Of a stretch of 64,000 bases of DNA, positions 1 through 8,680 are shown piece after piece. A model generated the notes under the pieces. It had not been told where the DNA came from and did no database searches. It was given only the letters and a program-made list of their open reading frames with translations. Location of the stretch: positions 1 to 64,000 of the forward strand of contig NZ_WUUL01000008.1 of the NCBI RefSeq assembly GCF_009831235.1, read 5' to 3'. Made by a program: the position numbers and the translations under genes. Origin of the DNA: Shimazuella alba (GTDB lineage Bacteria > Bacillota > Bacilli > Thermoactinomycetales > Thermoactinomycetaceae). Numbering within the stretch: the first letter of the stretch is position 1; every line of letters starts with the position of its first letter.

Positions 1-43
1 ATAGGCGTGTTACTCACTCTTCGGTTTTCAGGGAATAATTTGA

Positions 44-74
44 CCCTAGCACAATATGTGTTAGGGTTTTTTTG
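44..74 (+). terminator. Intrinsic terminator of a gene left of the window
   Basis: A 10-bp stem (44-53 with 57-66, one G-U pair) with a 3-nt loop is followed directly by seven T. No gene precedes it inside the window, so it probably ends a plus-strand transcript that began upstream. Confidence 0.7.
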
Positions 75-729
75 ATGTATGCAAGTAATTTTAGCCAACT
101 TCGACATTTAACAAATTATAGGTCAATATTCATCAAGGTACCATTACTTCCTGATGGTAATGACTTTAGATTTTTTGAATAAAAACTGTGGAGTAAATGG
201 GCAATAACTCAAGTAATCCTAAAGAAAATACAAGTTCTTTGCTGTAGACATTAGCCTGGTAAATTTGTTTTGAAAACGATCCCAATTCATAATTTGCGGG
301 AAGTAAAAGAAGCATTCTTTTTTAAATATAGAGGTTGTTCATAAATAAAGTTTAAGCATGTAGGATTTGATGCTTGCGAACCTACGGCACAAGTCGCACT
401 ATGTTTTTTGTCTGCTGCTTCTAACCAACCAAAGACGCTCGACCTGCGCGCAACTTCGCTTTTGAATGGAATAAATGCAACAAGCTTTAATATATAAAAG
501 TGATTCTTTTATATAATAAGATCACTTTTTTATACTTTCATTGTATTCTGGCCTAATAATAAGGAATGACATCCTCTCTATGAACAATAACAAAATGAAA
601 TATAATTCAACCAATAATAGATGCAACGAAATGTAGGATTGGTGGAATTAATATTTTCAGACCATGTTTTTGCTGTATATGGTAATGTATTTATTATATT
701 AATAAATACTTGTTTAACTGGGTGATTTT
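75..729. other. Gene-free stretch before pnuC
   Basis: I see no convincing coding region in these 655 bases. A weak terminator-like hairpin (about 497-504 pairing with 521-528, then T-rich) lies inside. A short inverted repeat (GTAGG / CCTAC, near 360-395) has no clear role. The pnuC promoter should lie in the AT-rich 660-710 part, but no box is convincing. Confidence 0.5.
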
Positions 730-1374
730 ATGGTTATGAAAAAATGGTACGGAGATGTTTTATTGTTTTTATGTATGATTATTTGCTTGAGCACTTCTAC
801 ATCTGTTTTGGAAATGGTCGGAACCCTTACAGGTCTACTGTGCGTTTGGCTTACAGCGAAAGAAAATATTTGGTGTTGGCCAATTGGGTTAATCAATGTA
901 GGTTGTTTTTTCTTTACGTTTTGGAATGCAAAGTTATATGCAGATATGACTCTTCAAATTCTCTTTTTTATTCTAAGTATACAAGGATGGATTATTTGGC
1001 TGACGAAAAGACAAAATGCTAATGTCAGACCAACAAAGAAACTTACTGCAAAGATGTACATTATTCTTCCCATCATACTTGTTGTCACCACATTGGTTTG
1101 GGGATATGTGTTGACGAAATACACGGATGCATCTATCCCGTATTTGGATGCGTTTATTGCTGTACTCAGTGTGATTGCTCAGTATTTATTATCTAGCAAA
1201 ATTTTAGAAAACTGGTATGTATGGATTGTGATTGATGTATTTTCTGTTGGGATGTATTTATACAAAGATCTATACTCGATAGCGTTTTTATATTTGGTAT
1301 ATCTGGTGATTGCTATTTCCGGACTTATGACTTGGAGAAAGAACTTCTTGCGAAGCATGCCACATAGAGCTTAA
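730..1374 (+). CDS. pnuC: PnuC-family nicotinamide riboside transporter
   Basis: A 214-residue, strongly hydrophobic protein with about seven membrane segments. It carries the PnuC signature of a Trp/Asn-rich stretch (WCWPIGLINVGCFFFTFWNA, about residues 46-65) followed by a segment ending GWIIWL. PnuC proteins carry nicotinamide riboside or related vitamins across the membrane by facilitated diffusion, with uptake driven by phosphorylation inside the cell. The next gene, 22 bases downstream, encodes a NadR-like protein with a ribosylnicotinamide kinase domain, so uptake and trapping are probably encoded as one operon. ATG at 730 or 736 could both serve; the ribosome binding site is weak. The nicotinamide riboside specificity is inferred from this neighbour. 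Confidence 0.85.
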   Translation: MVMKKWYGDVLLFLCMIICLSTSTSVLEMVGTLTGLLCVWLTAKENIWCWPIGLINVGCFFFTFWNAKLYADMTLQILFFILSIQGWIIWLTKRQNANVRPTKKLTAKMYIILPIILVVTTLVWGYVLTKYTDASIPYLDAFIAVLSVIAQYLLSSKILENWYVWIVIDVFSVGMYLYKDLYSIAFLYLVYLVIAISGLMTWRKNFLRSMPHRA

Positions 1375-1396
1375 AGCAAAGGATTTGTGATTACTT

Positions 1397-2431
1397 ATGG
1401 AACAAGTAGGTCGTTATGGAAAAGAAAGAAAAATAGGACTGACATTAGGGAAATTTGCCCCTTTACATAAAGGGCATCAATATATGATTGAAACAGCAAT
1501 AGAAGAAATGGACGAAGTAATCGTTCTTATTTATGACTGTCCTGAAACAACTGATATTCCACTCCCTGTCCGATCAAACTGGTTGAGAACTCTCTACCCT
1601 TCAGTAAAGGTGCTGGAGGCATGGGATGGACCTACTGAGATAGGAGATACACTTGAGATCAAACAGATGCATGAAAACTATATTTTAGGGCTATTAAATG
1701 GTACGAAAATCACCCACTTTTATTCTAGTGAATTTTATGGTGATCACATGAGTCAAGCACTTCATGCAGTGGATCGCCGAGTAGATGAAAAGAGGTCACA
1801 TGTCCCTGTTTCTGGTACGAAAGTCCGGAGTAATAGCTATGCATATCGCAGTTTTTTACATCCTGTCGTGTACAAAGATTTGATAACAAAAGTTGTGATG
1901 GTAGGAGCGCCTTCTACTGGGAAATCAACTTTAGCAGAGCGATTAGCAACAGAATTTAAAACTGTATGGATGCCTGAGTATGGGCGTGAGTATTGGGAAG
2001 AACACCAAGAAAATAGACGTCTGACCAAAGTGCAATTGGTGGATATAGCAAAAGGACATTTGGTTCGAGAAGAATTATTAATTCCAAAAGCAAATAAGTA
2101 TTTGTTTGTTGATACGAATGCCATAACGACCTATCTTTTTTCACAAGATTACCATGGGGAAACCCATCCAGAGCTTGCTGCATTAGCAGATCAGGCAAGT
2201 AATAGGTATGATCTTGTTTTCTTGTGTGAAGATGATATTCCATACGAGGACACATGGGATCGATCTGGTGATGTACATCGAAAAGTATTCCAGAAAAAAG
2301 TGAAGGCTGACTTGTTGCAGCGAAAAATACCTTTCATTTCATTGCGTGGAACAGTAGAACAGCGTGTTGGGAAGGTGAAAGAAATACTGGAGAAATTCGA
2401 GAAGTATCTTGGTTTAGGAGCTTTATGTTAA
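1397..2431 (+). CDS. nadR: NadR-like NMN adenylyltransferase / ribosylnicotinamide kinase
   Basis: A 344-residue bifunctional enzyme. The N-terminal nucleotidyltransferase domain has the motif GKFAPLHKGHQ (HxGH type, about residues 18-28). The C-terminal kinase domain begins with the P-loop GAPSTGKST (about 169-177). In the family, the kinase phosphorylates nicotinamide riboside to NMN and the first domain adenylates NMN to NAD. There is no N-terminal helix-turn-helix, unlike enterobacterial NadR, so a repressor role is unlikely. It lies just downstream of pnuC, and the two likely form a salvage operon ending at the hairpin at 2454. Confidence 0.85.
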   Translation: MEQVGRYGKERKIGLTLGKFAPLHKGHQYMIETAIEEMDEVIVLIYDCPETTDIPLPVRSNWLRTLYPSVKVLEAWDGPTEIGDTLEIKQMHENYILGLLNGTKITHFYSSEFYGDHMSQALHAVDRRVDEKRSHVPVSGTKVRSNSYAYRSFLHPVVYKDLITKVVMVGAPSTGKSTLAERLATEFKTVWMPEYGREYWEEHQENRRLTKVQLVDIAKGHLVREELLIPKANKYLFVDTNAITTYLFSQDYHGETHPELAALADQASNRYDLVFLCEDDIPYEDTWDRSGDVHRKVFQKKVKADLLQRKIPFISLRGTVEQRVGKVKEILEKFEKYLGLGALC

Positions 2432-2453
2432 ATAAAAAATATTAAGTTAGTTA

Positions 2454-2478
2454 CCCCCCGGGCAATGCTGGGTTTTTT
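2454..2478 (+). terminator. Terminator of the pnuC-nadR unit
   Basis: A GC-rich short stem (CCCGG 2457-2461 with CTGGG 2468-2472, one G-U pair) is followed by six T. It lies 22 bases after the nadR stop codon. Confidence 0.65.
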
Positions 2479-2504
2479 AGAATGAGCAATAAATTTTACT
2501 TGGA

Positions 2505-2522
2505 GTACTGCCATGGCAGTAC
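2505..2522. repeat. Perfect 18-bp palindrome
   Basis: GTACTGCCATGGCAGTAC is its own reverse complement. It continues as GG...CC pairs after one mismatch on each side. It lies in the 327-base gap between nadR and the first SDR gene, about 235 bases before that gene, where nothing else is recognisable. It could be an operator for a dimeric regulator, or part of an RNA hairpin downstream of the terminator. Confidence 0.6.
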
Positions 2523-2758
2523 CCCTATTTATTAGCACTAATCTTAGATAAAAGGAATACCTTCATCAGATGGTATTTCATTGTCGAATATATTAATTCT
2601 TCAAATATGTGTTGAAGTCTATTGTGTTACAAAGAATAAAATATGAAACAATAAATAGATAAGTGTTTTGCAATATTTAAGTACCTGTTCGTGGAATCTG
2701 TTCTTTTTACATAATTGTATGTTTTTTAAAATACACCTGATGATGGAGGAGTTTTTGG

Positions 2759-3538
2759 ATGAAAGGTACAGTTCTTATTACAGGTGCATCCAGTGGGATT
2801 GGTTGGGAGTTTGCACTGTTGTTTGCAGAAGCTGATTACCATGTAGTAGCAGTTGCCAGAAACGAAATTAAACTAAAGGAGTTGCAGCTCACTGTTAAGG
2901 ATCAGTATGGAACAGAGTTGGATTACATTGCAAAAGACTTGGTTCAACCTCAGTCTGTAGACGAATTGATTGAGGAAATGAAAGAAAAAAATTATTCCAT
3001 TGATTACTTGGTAAATAACGCTGGTTTTGGGCAATTTGGTTCCTTTTTGGATACAGATGGAAAAGAAGAAATGGATATGATTATCTTAAATGTTTCTGTG
3101 CTCACTCATTTGTCAAAGCAATTACTGCCAAACATGGTGAAAAAGAAACATGGTGGGATATTAAATGTTGCCTCTACTGCATCTTTTCAGCCAGGTCCAC
3201 TCATGGCGGTTTACTACGCTACCAAGGCATATGTCCTCTCCTTTACCGAGGCATTAGCAAATGAAATGAATGGCACAGGAGTTACCGTTACGGCTTTTTG
3301 CCCTGGTCCTACGTCCACTGGTTTTGAGAAACGTGCTAATCTTGGCACTTCGAAACTTTTTCAAAAAGGGGTCATGGATGTTCAAACAGCAACTAAAATA
3401 GGTTTTAGAGGATTTTTGCAGGGAAAGGAAATCGTTATTCCAGGGTTCAAAAATCGGTTACTTTCAAGGATCGTCAGCTTTATGCCAAGGAAGTTAGTGA
3501 CAAAGATTGTACGTAAAATGCAAGAGACACGGAGGTAG
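2759..3538 (+). CDS. Short-chain dehydrogenase/reductase (first of two)
   Basis: A 259-residue classical SDR with a Rossmann fold. It has the cofactor motif TGASSGIGW near the N-terminus, NNAG (about residues 87-90), and the catalytic pattern YYATK (Tyr and Lys four apart). The arginine after the first strand (VARNE) suggests NADP(H) preference. A GGAGG-type ribosome site precedes the ATG. The substrate cannot be told from sequence; the family contains DltE-like and YqjQ-like oxidoreductases. The following paralogue starts two bases after its stop codon, so the two are cotranscribed. Confidence 0.85.
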   Translation: MKGTVLITGASSGIGWEFALLFAEADYHVVAVARNEIKLKELQLTVKDQYGTELDYIAKDLVQPQSVDELIEEMKEKNYSIDYLVNNAGFGQFGSFLDTDGKEEMDMIILNVSVLTHLSKQLLPNMVKKKHGGILNVASTASFQPGPLMAVYYATKAYVLSFTEALANEMNGTGVTVTAFCPGPTSTGFEKRANLGTSKLFQKGVMDVQTATKIGFRGFLQGKEIVIPGFKNRLLSRIVSFMPRKLVTKIVRKMQETRR

Positions 3539-3540
3539 GA

Positions 3541-4311
3541 ATGAACAAAAAAACTGCTTTAGTAACAGGTGCCTCATCTGGTATTGGAGAGGCGTTTGCA
3601 CATGAGTTAGCCAAGCGCGGATTTGATATTGTGTTAGTTGCTCGTTCGGAAGAAAAATTGAATAAATTAGCTCATAAGTTACGGGAACAAGTTCGGGTAG
3701 AGATCATCAAGCAAGATTTGAGTGAAGAGTATGCTGCAAAACGAGTGAAAGAAAAAATAGACGAAATGGGACTTGAAATTGATTTTCTTGTGAATAATGC
3801 TGGATTTGGTACAAGTGGGGAGTTTTTATCTAATTCAATGGAGGTAGATCATCAACAAGTGATGGTAAATGTCGCTTCTGTCTTAGATTTGACACATGTA
3901 TTTCTCCCTAAAATGGTGGAGAGAGGCCATGGAACGATTATTAATTTGGCATCCTTGATATCATTTGCTCCTATGCCATATATGAGCGTATATGGTGCTA
4001 CAAAAGCTTTTGTTCTTGCATTTTCACAAACACTTGCCGAAGAATATCGAGATAAAGGAATTCGTGTATTGGCCCTCTGTCCAGGTCCTACAGAAACTAA
4101 ATTTTTTGAAGTAGCAGGCAGTAATGCAAATAAAGGGATGAAAATGCGAACCTCTCCTCAAGTTGTGGAAACTGCATTTCAAGCTTTAACTAGAGGAAAG
4201 AGTGTTGTAATAGATGGTTTGTCCAATACGACAATCGCCCAACTCCCTCGATTGATGAGTCGCAGTTTGATGATGAGAGTTGGTGGAAGGGCGATGAGAA
4301 AAATGAATTAA
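3541..4311 (+). CDS. Short-chain dehydrogenase/reductase (second of two)
   Basis: A 256-residue SDR, clearly a paralogue of the gene before it. It has TGASSGIGE at the N-terminus, NNAGFG (about residues 87-92) and the YGATK active-site pattern. The pair probably arose by tandem duplication and has since diverged. Its ribosome site AGGTAGG overlaps the stop codon of the first gene, which points to translational coupling. The substrate is unknown. Confidence 0.85.
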   Translation: MNKKTALVTGASSGIGEAFAHELAKRGFDIVLVARSEEKLNKLAHKLREQVRVEIIKQDLSEEYAAKRVKEKIDEMGLEIDFLVNNAGFGTSGEFLSNSMEVDHQQVMVNVASVLDLTHVFLPKMVERGHGTIINLASLISFAPMPYMSVYGATKAFVLAFSQTLAEEYRDKGIRVLALCPGPTETKFFEVAGSNANKGMKMRTSPQVVETAFQALTRGKSVVIDGLSNTTIAQLPRLMSRSLMMRVGGRAMRKMN

Positions 4312-4538
4312 TCTCGTTCGACCCTCTTTTTTAAATGAACAACACAAAAAACACACACACGTGCCAAGATTAATACAGGAATACAATATGCAAATAAGAA
4401 TGTTATCATTGTTTTTACTACCATATAAAGATCTCCTTTTGCTTTACCATTCCTTTTCGATAGAAAAAATATGCAAAAAATGATGGTGCATTTGTTCTAG
4501 AAGGTAGTAATTTTAAATAGAAGTAAAAGAAACAACTT

Positions 4539-4567
4539 GTATCTTTATCGGCAAATTGGGAATAATA
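4539..4567 (+). promoter_or_regulatory. Candidate SigF-type promoter for csfB
   Basis: GTATC (4539-4543) and GGGAATAATA (4558-4567) resemble the SigF consensus (GYWTA, about 15 bases, GGHNANAHTR), with a 14-base spacer here. csfB of B. subtilis is transcribed by SigF in the forespore, and this box lies 39 bases before the start codon. The match is by eye. Confidence 0.45.
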
Positions 4568-4605
4568 AAAATAGAAGGAATGCTAGATAAAGGTGGGCGA
4601 GTAAC

Positions 4606-4779
4606 ATGGATCAATGCAAAGAGCAAGAGTTATGTATTATCTGTGAAAAAGAGCGTAGGGATGTACTCCGTATTATGGATCAACCAATATGTACGATTTG
4701 CGAACAAGATATGGTTGGTGTGAGAGTGACTGATTGGGTGTATGATTTCTATATAGCCAGACTGAAACAGATCTGGTAG
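4606..4779 (+). CDS. csfB: Anti-sigma factor CsfB (Gin)
   Basis: A 57-residue protein. It has two CxxC pairs (Cys10/Cys13 in LCIIC and Cys29/Cys32 in ICTIC), the zinc-binding layout of Gin/CsfB. Gin holds SigG (and SigE) inactive until engulfment is complete. In B. subtilis csfB lies a few genes upstream of yaaO and tmk; here it directly precedes yaaO, which supports the call. AAGGTGG lies ten bases before the ATG. A terminator follows 115 bases after the stop codon, so it is probably transcribed alone. Confidence 0.8.
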   Translation: MDQCKEQELCIICEKERRDVLRIMDQPICTICEQDMVGVRVTDWVYDFYIARLKQIW

Positions 4780-4893
4780 GCTTTGAAGAAGAGAAGAATG
4801 GCTAAAGTGGCTCTGTGGTAGGTGTGGTAGGGTCGCTTTATGGTGGATAAAAATAGAACAGCATCTGGCAACGAAAGATTACGCCTTAGAAGG

Positions 4894-4918
4894 CTTGCCA
4901 TTCGGCAAGTTTTCTTTA
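4894..4918 (+). terminator. Terminator after csfB
   Basis: CTTGCC (4894-4899) pairs with GGCAAG (4904-4909) across a 4-base loop, followed by TTTTCTTT. It separates csfB from yaaO. Confidence 0.7.
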
Positions 4919-4947
4919 CTGTCTTATACATATAGGGGCTGACTATC

Positions 4948-6369
4948 ATGACAGATCAATCCAGAGCTCCCTTGTGGGAAGCACTACAAAAACATACAAT
5001 ACAATCAAAAGCGAATTTCCACGTTCCTGGTCATAAAGCCGGACAAGTTTTTGATAAAGAAGCGCTGCCTCGATATTCTTCTATCCTTCCATTTGACTTG
5101 ACGGAAGTAGGAGACCTTGATGATCTTCATGCACCAACTGGTGTAATCCAAGAAGCGCAGCAACTCGCAGCAGAAGTTTTTCAGGCGGACTATACAAGGT
5201 TTTTGGTTGGAGGAACTACAGCAGGAATTCTTGCCTCTATTTTAACAGTATGCAAACCAGGGGACAAAATACTAGTGGCACGTCATTGTCATCAATCAGT
5301 CTTCCATGGCTGTCTATTGGCAGGTGCAACTGTTGTTCCAATCCCGTATATAATCGATCGAGTATCTGGATTAGAAGCACCTGTATCCTCTATACAAGTG
5401 AAAGCGTTACTTCAGCAGCATCCAGATGCGAAAGCTGTTGTACTTACAAGTCCTACCTATTTTGGAGTCGTACAAAAGATAGAAGAACTAGCAAAAGTTA
5501 TTCATTCCTATAAAATTCCATTGATCGTAGACGAAGCACATGGTGCTCATTTTGGATTCCATACTACTTTACCGAAACGTGCTATGGAGTTTGGTGCAGA
5601 TATTTGCATTCAATCCACCCACAAAATGCTTCCATCTTTAACGATGTCGTCTATGATACATGGAAAGGAAAGATTTATTGACAGAGAACTTTTAGATACT
5701 TATTTACGCATGATTCAATCGAGCAGTCCATCTTATGTTTTGATGGCTTCCCTTGATCTATCAAGAAGATATATGGTTAAGGAAGGGGAAAGTATACTTA
5801 CAAATGTATTAAGGTTATTGGATTCTTTTCGTAAGAGTCTATATAAACTTCCGTTTATAGTGGAGAAAAAAACTGTTACAAAGATGGACCCATTGAAACT
5901 CTCCTTATCGAGTTCATATTTTTCAGGATTTGAATTAGCATCACAATTGGAAGACAAAGGTGTATATGCCGAATTAGCGGATGATCAAAAGGTTCTACTT
6001 GTCTTTTCATTGGGTACAAAGCAAGCAGAACTTGATTATTTATTGCAGTGTCTTTCTCAAATCCATGAATACAAACCAATACTTACTGAGAAAAAGAATA
6101 CAACACTCCTCACTCCTCAGGAAGGAGAGATAATTCCTTATGCCGAATGTAGAACAAGAGAACGCTGTAGGGTACCTGCAAAACAAGCAGTTGGAAAGAG
6201 AAGTGCCGTTCACCTAGTCCCCTATCCTCCAGGGATTCCTATTGTGTTGATGGGTGAAACCATTTATCAAGAAACGTTGGAATATCTTTTGTTTCTACAT
6301 CAAACAGGAGGGAAAGTCCGAGGTATCGAACAGCAAGACGATCAATATTGGTTATCCGTATATAATTAG
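4948..6369 (+). CDS. yaaO: Orn/Lys/Arg-type PLP-dependent decarboxylase (YaaO-like)
   Basis: A 473-residue member of the fold-I amino-acid decarboxylase family. The PLP-binding lysine is Lys226 in STHKMLPS. Upstream there is the typical DEAHGAHFGF stretch carrying the PLP-contacting Asp and His. The short form without an N-terminal wing domain matches YaaO and SpeA of Bacillus. SpeA makes agmatine from arginine, but the substrate of YaaO-type proteins is less certain. It lies directly before tmk as in B. subtilis. Confidence 0.8.
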   Translation: MTDQSRAPLWEALQKHTIQSKANFHVPGHKAGQVFDKEALPRYSSILPFDLTEVGDLDDLHAPTGVIQEAQQLAAEVFQADYTRFLVGGTTAGILASILTVCKPGDKILVARHCHQSVFHGCLLAGATVVPIPYIIDRVSGLEAPVSSIQVKALLQQHPDAKAVVLTSPTYFGVVQKIEELAKVIHSYKIPLIVDEAHGAHFGFHTTLPKRAMEFGADICIQSTHKMLPSLTMSSMIHGKERFIDRELLDTYLRMIQSSSPSYVLMASLDLSRRYMVKEGESILTNVLRLLDSFRKSLYKLPFIVEKKTVTKMDPLKLSLSSSYFSGFELASQLEDKGVYAELADDQKVLLVFSLGTKQAELDYLLQCLSQIHEYKPILTEKKNTTLLTPQEGEIIPYAECRTRERCRVPAKQAVGKRSAVHLVPYPPGIPIVLMGETIYQETLEYLLFLHQTGGKVRGIEQQDDQYWLSVYN

Positions 6370-6389
6370 ATATGAATGAGGTTACAAAA

Positions 6390-7010
6390 ATGAAAGGCAT
6401 TTTCCTAACATTTGAAGGAATCGAAGGGGTTGGAAAATCGACACAGATAGCAAAGCTTTATGATTATTTATCTGTGGACTACCCAGTTATTCAAGTACGA
6501 GAACCAGGTGGCACAAAGATTGGCATGGAGATTCGTAAGATTTTGTTAGATCCGTCCATTCAAGAGCCGTTTTCTATGTTTGCAGAGTTATTTTTATATG
6601 CAGCTTCTCGCGCACAATTAATGGAACAGGTTATTTTACCTGCATTAGAAGAAGGTAAGATCATTTTATGCGATCGTTTTATTGATTCCACTATTGCTTA
6701 TCAAGCTTATGGTGCAGGTGTCCCATTACAGGATGTTCTCCAAATCAATCGACAAGCGATAGGGAATCATCTTCCAAATCGCACATATTTACTCGATCTC
6801 CCTATCTCGATCTCGCAAGAAAGACTTGCAGCACGAAGCAAAGGAAAAGATCGTATGGAACAAAAATCCGAGGATTTTCACTCAAGAGTACGCAATGGAT
6901 ATTTAGCATTAGCAGAAGATAATAAGGAACGAATCAAGCTGATCGATGCTACTAGGAGCAAAAAGTCTATTTTTAAAGAGATCTTGCAAGATATTAAGTC
7001 GTACATTTAA
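6390..7010 (+). CDS. tmk: Thymidylate kinase
   Basis: Phosphorylates dTMP to dTDP for DNA synthesis. From the chosen start, MKGIFLTFEGIEGVGKSTQ contains the P-loop. The CDRFIDSTIAYQ motif (DR of the dTMP site) and a lid region with RSKGKDRM follow. An ATG 18 bases earlier is in frame. The start at 6390 is preferred because GAGG lies eight bases before it and the product then matches the usual Tmk N-terminus (206 residues). yaaQ, yaaR and holB, which normally follow tmk, are not here. Confidence 0.93.
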   Translation: MKGIFLTFEGIEGVGKSTQIAKLYDYLSVDYPVIQVREPGGTKIGMEIRKILLDPSIQEPFSMFAELFLYAASRAQLMEQVILPALEEGKIILCDRFIDSTIAYQAYGAGVPLQDVLQINRQAIGNHLPNRTYLLDLPISISQERLAARSKGKDRMEQKSEDFHSRVRNGYLALAEDNKERIKLIDATRSKKSIFKEILQDIKSYI

Positions 7011-7031
7011 TCCAAGTATTGGATTTCTTTT
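7009..7031 (+). terminator. Terminator overlapping the end of tmk
   Basis: AATCCAA (7009-7015) pairs perfectly with TTGGATT (7019-7025) across a 3-base loop, followed by TCTTTTC. Its first bases overlap the tmk stop codon. It separates tmk from ricT, which in Bacillus lie in one longer cluster. Confidence 0.6.
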
Positions 7032-7135
7032 CATTTGCCGTAGGGAATCTACCGATGATAAAATAGATGCATAAATGTTTGTAGATGAACAACTCAATGG
7101 GTGCAAGTAGCCTGGAGTTGGAGGGTTGATCAGTC

Positions 7136-7939
7136 ATGCTAAAAGTAATAGGTGTCCGCTTCAAGGAAGCGGGTAAGATATACTTCTTTAACCCTGATAA
7201 TCTCATCATGGAACGTGATTCATCCGTTATTGTGGAGACTGTCAGAGGAATAGAGTTTGGAAAAGTTGTTTGGGGAGTGCGTTACGTAGAAGAAGATGAA
7301 GTTGTACTCCCTTTAAAACGAGTTTTACGCTTAGCTACAACAGAAGATACCGATAAGCAGCATGCTAACCAGCTAGCTGCTGAGGAAGCTTTGCGGGTGT
7401 GCTCGGAGAAGGTAAGAGAACATCAGCTAGAAATGAAGTTAGTAGATGCAGAATATACCTTTGATCGTAATAAATTAATTTTTTATTTTACCGCAGATGG
7501 CCGCGTTGATTTTCGAGAGTTAGTTCGTGATCTGGCAGCTGTTTTCCGGACACGGATCGAGCTGAGACAGATTGGAGTTCGAGATGAGGCAAAAATGCTA
7601 GGCGGAATTGGTCCTTGTGGACGTGTTCTTTGTTGTTCTTCCTTTTTAGGCGATTTTGAGCCGGTTTCGATAAAAATGGCTAAAGATCAAAATCTTTCTC
7701 TCAACCCAACTAAAATTTCTGGGTTATGTGGACGATTGATGTGTTGTTTAAAATACGAGAATGATAACTATGAGGAAACAAAAGATACATTACCGGATAT
7801 CGGTGATGCAGTATATACTCCGGCTGGTCTTGGACAAGTAATGCTGCTGGACTTGATTGAAAGAAAAGTAAAAGTACAGTTGGAGAGTACTGGAACCATG
7901 GTGGAACACTCACTGGATGAAGTAACCGTAGAAGCTTAA
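7136..7939 (+). CDS. ricT: RicT (YaaT), subunit of the RicAFT complex
   Basis: A 267-residue PSP1-domain protein. It has the conserved cysteine-rich segments CGRVLCCSSFLGDF (about 162-175) and CGRLMCCLKYEND (about 197-209). With YlbF and YmcA, RicT forms an iron-sulfur complex that stimulates RNase Y-dependent mRNA maturation and promotes the Spo0A phosphorelay. A GGAGTTGGAGGG ribosome site precedes the ATG. In B. subtilis it follows holB; here it follows tmk directly. Confidence 0.92.
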   Translation: MLKVIGVRFKEAGKIYFFNPDNLIMERDSSVIVETVRGIEFGKVVWGVRYVEEDEVVLPLKRVLRLATTEDTDKQHANQLAAEEALRVCSEKVREHQLEMKLVDAEYTFDRNKLIFYFTADGRVDFRELVRDLAAVFRTRIELRQIGVRDEAKMLGGIGPCGRVLCCSSFLGDFEPVSIKMAKDQNLSLNPTKISGLCGRLMCCLKYENDNYEETKDTLPDIGDAVYTPAGLGQVMLLDLIERKVKVQLESTGTMVEHSLDEVTVEA

Positions 7940-8018
7940 GCTTGCCCCTAAGAGATTAGTTTGTAAGAAGAGGTTGATGAGCATTCCTCATCCTCTCAAA
8001 GGAGAGTGGGGTGGAGAT

Positions 8019-8375
8019 TTGGATAAACAAGCAGTATTTAAGCGTGTTGCCCAAGTAGAGGAACAGATTGGTGAGCTGTATAAAGAATTGGGCGGTCTGA
8101 AATCGGAGATCGTTCATTTAATGGAAGAAAATACACGTCTGACCCTTGAAAACGATCAACTACGTAAATTACAACAAGAAGTTTCTGGAGAAAATGCTTC
8201 CACCTACTCAGGTGAAGTAGGCCAAACAACTCTGCACCAAAGTATCGGAAATCATCATTTGATGAATCTGTATGATGAAGGTTTTCATATATGCAATGTA
8301 CACTACGGTCGAATGCGTACGGATGGCAATTGTTTGTTTTGTGTTGCTTTTCTCGATAAGACCAAAGAAGACTAA
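8019..8375 (+). CDS. yabA: Replication initiation control protein YabA
   Basis: YabA binds DnaA and the sliding clamp DnaN and restrains reinitiation of replication. There is an N-terminal leucine-rich coiled coil (about residues 5-60) for tetramer formation and a C-terminal zinc domain (FHICNVHYGRMRTDGNCLFC). I chose the TTG at 8019 because LDKQAVFKRV aligns with the family start; AAAGGAGAG lies about 14 bases before it and a GGAG only two bases before it. A start at 7974 or 7977 adds 14-15 residues not seen in relatives. Confidence 0.85.
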   Translation: MDKQAVFKRVAQVEEQIGELYKELGGLKSEIVHLMEENTRLTLENDQLRKLQQEVSGENASTYSGEVGQTTLHQSIGNHHLMNLYDEGFHICNVHYGRMRTDGNCLFCVAFLDKTKED

Positions 8376-8376
8376 A

Positions 8377-8402
8377 GCGCCGGTTTTCCGGCGTCTTTTT
8401 TT
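8377..8402 (+). terminator. Terminator after yabA
   Basis: CGCCGG (8378-8383), a TTTT loop and CCGGCG (8388-8393), then TCTTTTTTT. It begins right after the yabA stop codon. Confidence 0.85.
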
Positions 8403-8416
8403 GAAAGGATTTATGC

Positions 8417-8680
8417 ATGTATATTGTCTACATATTAGAATGTTCGGATCGAACCTATTACACAGGCATCACCAACAAACTAGAAGCTCGATTAAAGCAG
8501 CATCAATTGGGCAAGGCTTCCAAGTATACCCGTTCACGTTTACCAATAAAATTGGTCTACCAAGAACCAGCCCTTGATAAATCTCATGCCCTGAGAAGAG
8601 AACTGGAAGTGAAATCTTGGTCTAGAACGAAAAAACAACAATTAATTCAAACCTATGTGGGAGAATCACAAAATGAATAG
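8417..8680 (+). CDS. yazA: GIY-YIG domain protein YazA
   Basis: An 87-residue protein of the UPF0213 (YhbQ-like) type: a bare GIY-YIG nuclease fold. MYIVYILECSDRTYYTGITN holds the two-tyrosine motif, and an Arg and a Glu follow in the second half. E. coli YhbQ has been linked to nucleic-acid damage; the cellular role in Bacilli is unclear. GAAAGGA lies seven bases before the ATG. Its end overlaps the start of rsmI by eight bases, as expected for coupled translation. The methyltransferase gene yabB, usually just upstream, is missing. Confidence 0.85.
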   Translation: MYIVYILECSDRTYYTGITNKLEARLKQHQLGKASKYTRSRLPIKLVYQEPALDKSHALRRELEVKSWSRTKKQQLIQTYVGESQNE

